A DNA stretch of 5,567 nt from WYZ-LMO11 sp964617245 (GCA_964617245.1 CAZTWF010000035.1:1-5567), one strand, 5' to 3'; shown: positions 1 through 4,868, numbered from the stretch's first letter. The notes: generated from the sequence alone by a model not told the origin. Program-made: numbers and translations.

Positions 1-270
1 TCTAGCAAAGGATTTTGCTATTATTGCTGATATACCTGCATGTTTTATTGCTAATGGTGCATGTTCTCTACTTGAACCACATCCAAAATTTCTTCCAGCT
101 ACAATAATATCTCCTGGCTTTACTTTTGAACTAAATATTGGATCAATTCCTTCCATTACATGTCTAGATAATTCATTTAAATCTATTGTTTTAAATTTAT
201 ATTTTCCAGGAATAATATCATCTGTTGAAACATTATCTCCAAATTTCCATATTCTTCCTTTTATTATCAT
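1..270 (-). CDS. leuD: 3-isopropylmalate dehydratase small subunit, partial (C-terminus beyond window)
   Basis: This is the swivelling small subunit that pairs with LeuC to interconvert 2- and 3-isopropylmalate in leucine synthesis, in the cytoplasm. The first 90 residues are present of a family that is usually about 160-170 long; the rest lies beyond base 1. Seen directly: the N-terminal GRIWKFGDNVSTDDIIPGKY block (residues 5-24) and the signature NFGCGSSREHAPLAIK (61-76), then IIAKSFAR at the window edge. The start at 268-270 overlaps the leuC stop as ATGA and is preceded by GAGGTGAT, so the two subunits are translationally coupled. The substrate-recognition loop after DDIIPGKY (residues 24-29, YKFKTI) does not match the YLxT-type loops I know and seems about one residue longer, so homoaconitate or methylmalate specificity cannot be excluded. 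The family assignment is firm; the exact substrate is not. Confidence 0.93.
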   Translation of the reverse strand, partial: MIIKGRIWKFGDNVSTDDIIPGKYKFKTIDLNELSRHVMEGIDPIFSSKVKPGDIIVAGRNFGCGSSREHAPLAIKHAGISAIIAKSFAR

Positions 271-1508
271 AATATCACCTCTGGTATAGTTATTTTTCCA
301 TTTAGTGCAGCATATGCTGCTGTAAGTGGAGAAGCTAAATATATATAAGCATCAGCTATTCCCATTCTTCCTTTAAAATTTCTATTTGTTGTTGAAACTA
401 CTATATCACCAGGTGAAGGAATTCCATGATGGGTTCCTACACATGGTCCACAACCAGGCACTCCTACTACACATCCTGCTTTTATAAATTCTTCAACAAT
501 TCCTTCCTTAATTGCATCTAATAGAATTTCTCTTGATGCTGGAATTATTATTGTTCTTGTTTTTACTTTTTTATTTTTCAATATCTTAGCAACAATTCTT
601 AAATCTTCTAATCTTCCATTAGTACATGAACCAATGAATACTTGATCTACTTCTATTCCTTCTACTTCTGATACTGGTTTTACATTATCTACTGAATGTG
701 GACAAGATATCATCGGCTCAATTTTTTCTGCTTCTATTTCTAATTCATCAGAATATTTTGCATTAATATCTGCTTTTATTTCTTTAAAAGGAACTTTAAT
801 TCTTCCTTCTAGAAAAGCTTTTGTTTTTTCATCTGATTCTATTAATCCTGTTTTCCCTCCCATTTCAACAACCATATTTGTTATTACCATTCTACTATCT
901 ATACTCATTTCCTTAATAGTATTTCCAGTAAATTCTACAGCCTTATAATTAGCTCCATCTGCTTTCATTTCTCCTATTATATATAATATTAAATCTTTTG
1001 ACATAACATTACCTTTAAGTTTTCCATTTACATTTATTTTTATACTTTCAGGTACTTTAAACCAAAGTTTTCCTGAAGCAAATACTGCAGCCATTTCTGT
1101 TGAGCCAATTCCTGTAGCAAATGCAGTAAAGGCTCCATGTGTACATGTATGAGAATCTGCTCCTACTACTATTGCACCAGGAAATACATATCCTTTTTCA
1201 GGAAGTATTTGATGACATATTCCTTCTCCAATATCATATAATTTTATTCCATGTTTTTTTGCAAAATCTCTCATCATTTTATGTAATCTAGATGTTCCTT
1301 CATTTGAACTTGGAGCTACATGATCTATTACAAAAATTGCTTTATTGCTATCCCATACTTTTTTTGCATTCATTTCTTCAAAGCTTTTTATCATTAATGG
1401 TGCTGTTCCATCATGAGCCATTGCAGTATCTATTGGTAATACTACTATATCACCAGGTGATGGAATTTTTCCAATTTTTTTAAATATTATTTTTTCAATT
1501 AATGTCAT
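267..1508 (-). CDS. leuC: 3-isopropylmalate dehydratase large subunit (LeuC / archaeal-type aconitase superfamily)
   Basis: This is the catalytic [4Fe-4S] subunit of the LeuCD hydro-lyase. Numbered from the chosen start, the protein has 413 residues, close to the 410-430 typical of the archaeal form. Visible motifs are AHDGTAP (about 31-37), GADSHTCTHGAF (117-128), the cluster ligands Cys295 in IGSCTNGR and Cys353/Cys356 in GCGPCVGTHHG, and TTNRNFKGRMG (373-383), which binds the substrate carboxylates. The reading frame runs open up to 1532, but I take the Met at 1506-1508. It gives the family start MTLIEKII, and the best TATA-like box (1548-1555) would put transcription start near 1525, downstream of the longer start. 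Met codons at 1518-1520 and 1515-1517 are alternatives. It overlaps leuD by ATGA and is divergent from nikR. As with leuD, homoaconitase or methylmalate activity is possible; the LeuC/HacA/DmdA large subunits are hard to tell apart by motif. Confidence 0.93.
   Translation of the reverse strand: MTLIEKIIFKKIGKIPSPGDIVVLPIDTAMAHDGTAPLMIKSFEEMNAKKVWDSNKAIFVIDHVAPSSNEGTSRLHKMMRDFAKKHGIKLYDIGEGICHQILPEKGYVFPGAIVVGADSHTCTHGAFTAFATGIGSTEMAAVFASGKLWFKVPESIKINVNGKLKGNVMSKDLILYIIGEMKADGANYKAVEFTGNTIKEMSIDSRMVITNMVVEMGGKTGLIESDEKTKAFLEGRIKVPFKEIKADINAKYSDELEIEAEKIEPMISCPHSVDNVKPVSEVEGIEVDQVFIGSCTNGRLEDLRIVAKILKNKKVKTRTIIIPASREILLDAIKEGIVEEFIKAGCVVGVPGCGPCVGTHHGIPSPGDIVVSTTNRNFKGRMGIADAYIYLASPLTAAYAALNGKITIPEVIL
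397..423. repeat. 27-bp direct repeat inside leuC, copy 1
   Basis: Copy 1 of a 27-bp direct repeat whose partner is at 1441-1467. The first 20 bases are identical and one base differs (position 21). On the coding strand both copies encode IPSPGDIVV, here just before the STTNRNFKGRMG substrate-binding block. Both are in the same reading frame of the same gene. Confidence 0.85.
1441..1467. repeat. 27-bp direct repeat inside leuC, copy 2
   Basis: Copy 2 of the leuC internal repeat, near the 5' end of the gene. It encodes IPSPGDIVV in the first beta-strand region, ahead of LPIDTAMAHDG. It lies 1044 bp (348 codons) from copy 1. Both sites often carry a P-G-D/E motif in this family, so convergence is possible, but the near-identity at the DNA level is more than the protein requires. 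Confidence 0.85.
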
Positions 1509-1547
1509 TTCATTCATCATATAAAAATGCATATTTTAAGAAAATCC

Positions 1548-1555
1548 TTAATAAA
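1548..1555. promoter_or_regulatory. Putative shared TATA element for divergent leuC (-) and nikR (+)
   Basis: The octamer reads TTAATAAA on the plus strand and TTTATTAA on the minus strand. On the minus strand it would start leuC transcription near 1525, giving a short leader before the Met at 1508 (or 1520). On the plus strand its centre is about 35 bases before the nikR ATG, giving a leader of roughly 9 bases. The same octamer, about 36 bases from the right-hand start codon, recurs in the 65-bp divergent region at 4869-4876. The nikR gene has a second AT-rich box (TTTATAT, about 1569-1575), but it seems too close to the start to serve as TATA. Prediction only. Confidence 0.4.
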
Positions 1556-1586
1556 CTTTACTAATAAGATTTATATGTGATTAAAA

Positions 1587-1982
1587 ATGGGAGTAAAAAG
1601 ATTTAGTGTTTCTGTAGATTATGAATTATTTAAAGAATTTGATGAATTTATTAAAAAGCTATCTCTTGATAGATCAAAAGCTATTCAACAAGCAATGAGA
1701 ATTTATTTATCAGAAAATATATGGGAAAAAGATCTACGTGAATGTGGAGGTGCACTTATAATAGTTTATAAACATGATGTACGTGAAGATATAATTGATC
1801 TACAACATTATTATAGAGATGTAATAAATTCAACATTACATATACATTTAGATGAAGAAAATTGTCTTGAAATAATAGCAGTTAAAGGAGATATTAAAAA
1901 AATAAAGGAATTATCTGATAAGATCAAAACTTGTAGAGGAATAAAACAAATTAGACATGCTATTGTTGAAATTTTTGTATAA
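1587..1982 (+). CDS. nikR: Nickel-responsive transcriptional regulator, NikR family
   Basis: NikR is a ribbon-helix-helix repressor that binds DNA when loaded with Ni(II) and typically controls nickel uptake. The protein has 131 residues, normal for the family (E. coli has 133). Residues 1-45 form the ribbon-helix-helix DNA-binding domain (KRFSVSVDYELFKEFDEF, then helix KAIQQAMRIYL). Residues 55-131 are the ACT-like metal-binding tetramerisation domain. The four square-planar nickel ligands are all present: His74 in LQHYYRD, His85 and His87 in TLHIH, and Cys93 in ENCLEI, matching E. coli His76/87/89/Cys95. The ATG at 1587 places the RHH strand where expected; a partial Shine-Dalgarno (TGTGAT, 1576-1581) lies 5 bases upstream. 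It is divergent from leuC and convergent with cdvB, ending 3 bp from it. No nickel transporter or nickel enzyme is in the window, so its targets are not shown, although autoregulation through the 78-bp divergent region is plausible. The organism presumably uses nickel enzymes such as a [NiFe] hydrogenase; this is inference. Confidence 0.92.
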   Translation: MGVKRFSVSVDYELFKEFDEFIKKLSLDRSKAIQQAMRIYLSENIWEKDLRECGGALIIVYKHDVREDIIDLQHYYRDVINSTLHIHLDEENCLEIIAVKGDIKKIKELSDKIKTCRGIKQIRHAIVEIFV

Positions 1983-2010
1983 TTTTTATATTTTTACTTC
2001 TTCTTTTACA
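1983..2010 (+). terminator. T-rich stretch, possible nikR terminator
   Basis: Directly after the nikR stop the plus strand has runs of T (TTTTT, TTTTT, then TTCTTCTTTTAC) without a hairpin. Archaeal RNA polymerase can terminate on oligo-T in the non-template strand. The stretch lies within the 3' end of the convergent cdvB gene, whose lysine- and glutamate-rich C-terminus alone could explain the T/C richness, so support is modest. Confidence 0.3.
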
Positions 2011-2594
2011 TCCTCTGGAAGTTCTGGAAGTTTTTCTTTTATTTTCTGTTCTGCAGCTATTGCAGCTTCATTTAATATTTTCATAGCTTCTTCATTTGCA
2101 GTCTCAAAGGATACATTTAATCCTGTAGTAGCACCAGCTTCTGTTACTAAAGTATATAATGATTCACCTAATGATGTAAATCCTTTTTCAGCCTCAGGAA
2201 CTATTTGTAATACACTAGGTTGAATACTTTTAACTATTGATATAGCAGGAGTAACAACATGTAAGAAATCTCCAAAATCTCTAACAGTAGTAAGTCTTAA
2301 TGCTATTGTCTCTAATGCAAGTTTAATTTGAAGTAATCTCTTTTCTAATTTTCTTATTTCTGCTAATTCATTTGCATAAATTACTGCTTTTTGTCTATCA
2401 TGTTTTGTAAAAGCATCAACAATTTTTGAGAATAAAGTTTTATCCTTTTCAGCAAGTCTAGCACTTGCAAATTCAAGTCTTTGAGCTTGAGCTTGAATTA
2501 ATCTTATAGCATTTTCTATATGAGGCTTTAGTGGACCTGATGGAGGACTAACTTTTTCTTCTTTTGCTTCCCATTTTTTTACAAATTCACTCAT
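1986..2594 (-). CDS. cdvB: CdvB-like ESCRT-III (Snf7 family) protein
   Basis: This is an archaeal ESCRT-III homologue that polymerises on the membrane during cell division or vesicle formation and is remodelled by the AAA ATPase CdvC (Vps4). It has 202 residues from the chosen start. Residues about 20-115 are the basic helical hairpin (PLKPHIENAIRLIQAQAQRL, SARLAEKDKTLFSKIVDAF, YANELAEIRKLEKRLLQIKLALE). Residues 163-188 carry the family-typical FETANEEAMKILNEAA and AEQKIKEK segment. LPELP (189-193) follows and resembles the MIT-interacting motif MIM2. There is no C-terminal winged helix, so it resembles the CdvB1/CdvB2 paralogues more than CdvB proper. The ATG at 2592-2594 is chosen because GAAGGTGAT lies 7 bases upstream; the GTG at 2604-2606 sits inside that Shine-Dalgarno and is not a credible start. 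No cdvA or cdvC is adjacent, so this looks like a free-standing paralogue with its own promoter. Confidence 0.9.
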   Translation of the reverse strand: MSEFVKKWEAKEEKVSPPSGPLKPHIENAIRLIQAQAQRLEFASARLAEKDKTLFSKIVDAFTKHDRQKAVIYANELAEIRKLEKRLLQIKLALETIALRLTTVRDFGDFLHVVTPAISIVKSIQPSVLQIVPEAEKGFTSLGESLYTLVTEAGATTGLNVSFETANEEAMKILNEAAIAAEQKIKEKLPELPEDVKEEVKI

Positions 2595-2601
2595 TATATT
2601 A

Positions 2602-2607
2602 ATCACC
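2602..2607 (-). promoter_or_regulatory. Shine-Dalgarno GGTGAT deciding the cdvB start
   Basis: GGTGAT read on the minus strand, 7 bases before the ATG at 2592-2594. It contains the GTG that would otherwise give a four-residue longer protein, so it argues for the shorter 202-residue product. The same core precedes leuD, the aldolase and serS in this window. Confidence 0.75.
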
Positions 2608-2649
2608 TTCTAAACTTTTTGTGTAATAAAAGTTAAAAAGAGTTTCGAG

Positions 2650-2657
2650 TTTATAAT
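2650..2657 (-). promoter_or_regulatory. Putative TATA box for the cdvB-like gene
   Basis: On the minus strand the sequence reads ATTATAAA, centred about 59 bases before the chosen start at 2594. It predicts transcription start near 2627 and a leader of about 33 bases that includes the GGTGAT ribosome binding site (2602-2607). It lies in the 87-bp gap between uspA and cdvB, which suggests that cdvB has its own promoter even though uspA is transcribed in the same direction. Confidence 0.45.
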
Positions 2658-2681
2658 CTATTGAAAATTTATCATAATTTT

Positions 2682-3149
2682 TTAAAATTCTATTAAAACT
2701 GGAACTCTAGATTCTTTTACTATTTTTTCACTTACACTACCAAGATGTTTTGTAATTTCTTTATCTTTTTTTCCAATTATAACTAAATCAATATCTTCTT
2801 CTTTATTTATAAGATTTATAATTTCTTCTGCAGGATCACCTTCTAATAATATTGTTTCAACTTCAATATTAGCATCTATAGCAATTTTTTTAGCATGATC
2901 TAAAATTTCCTTTCCTTCATTAAATAAATATTCATAAATTTCCTTTGGAGGTTCAATTTTCATACTTATAGCATATGGTAATCTCTTTGGAACTACATGA
3001 ATTATTATAAGTTTTGAATTAAATTTTTTTGCTATCATTATTGCTCTACATAAAGCTTTAGCAGATCTCAAAGTATTATCAATAGCAACTAAAATTTTTC
3101 TATATGGTAATACTTTACATACTCTTATATACTCATTAATTTTACTCAT
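2682..3149 (-). CDS. Universal stress protein (UspA) family protein with altered ATP loop
   Basis: This is a single-domain Usp protein of 155 residues with the Rossmann-like alpha/beta fold; cytoplasmic, probably a homodimer. Visible blocks are YRKILVAIDNT (16-26, where many members have DGS), the second strand SKLIIIHVVP (45-54), EGDPAEEIINL (103-113), DLVIIGKKDK (121-130) and GSVSEKIVKESRVPVLI (137-153). ATP-binding Usps have G-x2-G-x9-G-S/T. Here the pattern is Gly126-KK-Asp129-x7-Gly137-Ser138, so the second glycine is Asp and the loop is two residues short; ATP binding is doubtful. There are about 15 residues before the first strand, more than usual. The start is supported by a TATA box (TATAAATA) about 28 bases upstream, which implies a leaderless mRNA. 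It is divergent from the active ThiI-like gene and upstream of cdvB. Its particular role cannot be read from the sequence. Confidence 0.88.
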   Translation of the reverse strand: MSKINEYIRVCKVLPYRKILVAIDNTLRSAKALCRAIMIAKKFNSKLIIIHVVPKRLPYAISMKIEPPKEIYEYLFNEGKEILDHAKKIAIDANIEVETILLEGDPAEEIINLINKEEDIDLVIIGKKDKEITKHLGSVSEKIVKESRVPVLIEF

Positions 3150-3164
3150 ATATATTAAAAAATC

Positions 3165-3175
3165 TTAAAAAATAT
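3165..3175 (+). promoter_or_regulatory. Weak TATA-like element for the active ThiI-like gene
   Basis: TTAAAAAATAT on the plus strand, centred about 25 bases before the ATG at 3195-3197, which again implies a leaderless mRNA; no GGTGAT-type site is present. It overlaps the uspA TATA box on the other strand within a 45-bp intergenic region, so the two promoters could compete. The region is so AT-rich that this match is weak. Confidence 0.35.
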
Positions 3176-3180
3176 TTATA
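3173..3180 (-). promoter_or_regulatory. TATA box for uspA-family gene, leaderless transcript
   Basis: TATAAATA on the minus strand, centred about 28 bases before the ATG at 3147-3149. This spacing puts the transcription start at or within a base or two of the start codon. No Shine-Dalgarno precedes that ATG, consistent with leaderless translation. Confidence 0.55.
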
Positions 3181-3194
3181 CTTAATTAATTTTG

Positions 3195-3818
3195 ATGAGA
3201 GTAATTTATTTAATATCTGGTGGAATGGATTCTTCTATAGCAACTTATTTTGGAATAAAAAAAGGATGGAATCCAATTTTTCTTTATTTTGATAATTATC
3301 CTTTTGTAGATATTGAAAATAAATTTAAAACTATTGAAATTATAAAACATATAATGAATATTACAAATACATATGGAGAAATTATTATTGTTCCACATGG
3401 AAAAGATTTAAGTATAATAATTGAAAAATGTAGAAGAAATTTATCATGTCTTTTATGTAAAAGAATGATGTATAGAAAAGCTGAAAGAATTGCAAAAATC
3501 TATAATTGTGATTTTATTGTAACTGGTGAAATAATTGGTGAACAAGCAAGTCAAACTATTAGAAATTTATTAGTTAATGATAAAGTTATTAATATGCCTA
3601 TAATAAGACCATTATTAGGAATGAATAAAGTTGAAGTAGAATTATTAGTAAAAAAATTAGGAATATCAAAAATGTTAATTAAATCTAATTGTAAAGCAGC
3701 ATCTATAAAAGCAAGAACAAAAGTAAGAGAAGAAGAATTAATAGAAGAAGAAAAAAAGATTCCAATAGAAGAATTAATAGAAGAAAGTATAAAAGAAATT
3801 CAAATTATTAAATATTAA
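3195..3818 (+). CDS. Stand-alone ThiI-type PP-loop ATPase (catalytic half of tRNA 4-thiouridine synthase)
   Basis: The 207-residue protein corresponds to the catalytic domain of ThiI, which adenylates U8 of tRNA and exchanges oxygen for sulfur. Seen: the PP-loop SGGMDSS (8-14), CLLCKRMMYRKAERIA (85-100), IVTGEIIGEQASQTIRNL (108-125), NMPIIRPLLGMNKVEVE (133-149) and NCKAAS (165-170). Cys166 aligns with catalytic Cys344 of E. coli ThiI (EYCGVIS). Cys85, Cys88 and Cys166 match the spacing of the CxxC-plus-C set that, as I recall, binds an Fe-S cluster in methanogen ThiI. There is no THUMP or N-terminal ferredoxin-like domain and no rhodanese domain; full-length archaeal ThiI is roughly 380-400 residues. 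The C-terminal tail (176-201) is a Glu/Lys/Ile-rich helix with an in-frame repeat. The start is the ATG at 3195 rather than the TTG just before it. It is convergent, 8 bp apart, with the gene holding the missing tRNA-binding domains. A different thiolation substrate is possible. Confidence 0.85.
   Translation: MRVIYLISGGMDSSIATYFGIKKGWNPIFLYFDNYPFVDIENKFKTIEIIKHIMNITNTYGEIIIVPHGKDLSIIIEKCRRNLSCLLCKRMMYRKAERIAKIYNCDFIVTGEIIGEQASQTIRNLLVNDKVINMPIIRPLLGMNKVEVELLVKKLGISKMLIKSNCKAASIKARTKVREEELIEEEKKIPIEELIEESIKEIQIIKY
3731..3785. repeat. 19-bp exact direct repeat pair (3731-3749 and 3767-3785)
   Basis: Two identical 19-base units start 36 bases apart, so they are in frame and give EELIEE twice (EELIEE-EKKIPI-EELIEE) in the C-terminal tail of the ThiI-like PP-loop protein. 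This is probably a 12-codon duplication, or simple-sequence drift in an AT-rich, glutamate-rich helix. The repeat lies after all catalytic motifs. Confidence 0.8.
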
Positions 3819-3826
3819 TTATTTCA

Positions 3827-4843
3827 TTAAATAATAATTTTATATGCTTTAGAAATAATATCATTGATAATATTACTAATATCTTCTAATTTTATTTCTT
3901 CTTTTTCTTCTTCATAAGGACCTAATCCAATAAATCTAGACCATTCATCTATTATTTCATTTTCTAAACCTAAAAGTGGAAGAAATAATGGTGGTTTTTT
4001 TGAAAATATTTTAAATATTTCTATATTTCTAATATCAGAAATAACACCTTCAACTTTTTCTTTTTCTATTAAATTTATAGCAGATAAAATTTCAATTATT
4101 CTTATATTGTTAATTTTTTCAATTGGTATAATTATTACTTCAAGTCTTCTTATCCATTCTGATAATTTCTTTAAATTATTTTTTACTTCATAAGGAATTT
4201 CTTTATTAATTTCAATTACTAAAGCTTTAATTGGTACTCCTCTTCTCATAATACACCAAGATGATATTACTGATGATTTTTTCTCATTTATAATTCCAAT
4301 TAATGGTTCTTGAGTTCCAATAGGAAATCCATCAGGTCCTTTTATATAATTAAAATAAAAATATGCATTTTCATCTCTTATTTCTATATATAATATTTGA
4401 TCTGGATTATCTAGATTAACAGTTAGATTATTTATTTTCTTTAATATTTCTCTTCCTAATTCATTTTCAATATCTTTACTTTTATATGAATGAATTCCAC
4501 TTCTATTACATCTTATAGCAAAACTACCTTTTTTAAAATTCTTTATAGCTAAATTAACTCCAGTTTCAATTATTTCTTTTTTATCTGAATTTGAAACAAA
4601 ACAAGGAGATGTAGAAGATACTCCAAATATTTTTGATGATAATAATGCTACTTTTTCATTTTCTTCAGTAAATATATATAATCTACCTGGTGCTTTTAAT
4701 AATTTATTAATTTTTATATTATTTATTTCTAATAATTTAATAATATGTTTTTTTACTAATGATTCATAATATCTTCTTACAAAATTACTTTTTATTCCTA
4801 TTTCTCCTCCCATTCTTATTATAACTGCTTTTTTTAATTCCAT
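3827..4843 (-). CDS. ThiI-like THUMP protein with a degenerate (pseudoenzyme) PP-loop domain
   Basis: This 338-residue protein aligns along its length with the core of ThiI. Residues about 1-65 match the N-terminal ferredoxin-like domain and about 66-168 the THUMP tRNA-binding domain (GSFAIRCNRSGIHSYKS at 106-122, NPDQILYIEI at 146-155). The hinge GPDGFPIGTQEP (169-180) is intact. The PP-loop domain follows but its motifs are gone: ThiI LISGGFDSG is replaced by IINEKKSSV (184-192), yet the next block SSWCIMRRG (194-202) still matches SSYMLMRRG. No CxxC and no catalytic Cys can be found, the TGE motif appears to be replaced near ISDIRN (268-273), and FLPLLGLENEIIDEW (287-301) still matches the late RPL block. 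The frame is intact, so it is not a decayed gene. I infer a tRNA-binding scaffold subunit for the separate PP-loop ATPase encoded convergently 8 bp away. The ATG at 4841-4843 gives the family start (KKAVIIRMGGEIGIKS); only a weak GAGAG lies upstream. Confidence 0.85.
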   Translation of the reverse strand: MELKKAVIIRMGGEIGIKSNFVRRYYESLVKKHIIKLLEINNIKINKLLKAPGRLYIFTEENEKVALLSSKIFGVSSTSPCFVSNSDKKEIIETGVNLAIKNFKKGSFAIRCNRSGIHSYKSKDIENELGREILKKINNLTVNLDNPDQILYIEIRDENAYFYFNYIKGPDGFPIGTQEPLIGIINEKKSSVISSWCIMRRGVPIKALVIEINKEIPYEVKNNLKKLSEWIRRLEVIIIPIEKINNIRIIEILSAINLIEKEKVEGVISDIRNIEIFKIFSKKPPLFLPLLGLENEIIDEWSRFIGLGPYEEEKEEIKLEDISNIINDIISKAYKIII

Positions 4844-4868
4844 TTTTCTCTCTTAAATCATTGAAAAA

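Noticed and set aside
1292..1483. Open frame of 63 codons on the plus strand
   Set aside because: It lies wholly antisense to leuC, is Leu/Phe-rich low-complexity peptide, and has no start signal or family resemblance.
1509..1532. Eight-residue N-terminal extension of leuC (start at 1532)
   Set aside because: The extra residues MHFYMMNE do not belong to the family, no Shine-Dalgarno precedes them, and the predicted transcription start would be downstream.
1525..1538. AAAATGCATATTTT partial palindrome near the leuC start
   Set aside because: The symmetry is broken next to the ATGCAT core and such AT palindromes are expected by chance in this base composition.
1957..2223. Open frame of 88 codons on the plus strand overlapping the ends of nikR and cdvB
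   Set aside because: It is antisense to conserved CdvB coding sequence and Ser/Phe-rich, as expected for a shadow of a Glu/Lys-rich gene.
2595..2606. GTG start for the cdvB-like gene
   Set aside because: The GTG is part of the GGTGAT Shine-Dalgarno of the ATG at 2592-2594.
3192..3194. TTG start for the PP-loop gene
   Set aside because: The ATG that follows immediately gives the standard MRVIYLISGG start; TTG adds only one residue and has no supporting signal.
3210..3398. Open frame of 62 codons on the minus strand
   Set aside because: It is antisense to the PP-loop ATPase N-terminus, with an Asn/Ile/Phe/Tyr-rich composition typical of AT-rich shadow frames.
3890..3912. T/C-rich run after the PP-loop gene as its terminator
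   Set aside because: It encodes the KEEEKEEE-like stretch of the opposing gene, so the composition is explained by coding; there is no hairpin or long uninterrupted T run.
3827..4843. THUMP protein as a decayed thiI pseudogene
   Set aside because: The frame is uninterrupted over 338 codons, the tRNA-binding half is well conserved, and fold-level similarity continues past the lost catalytic motifs.
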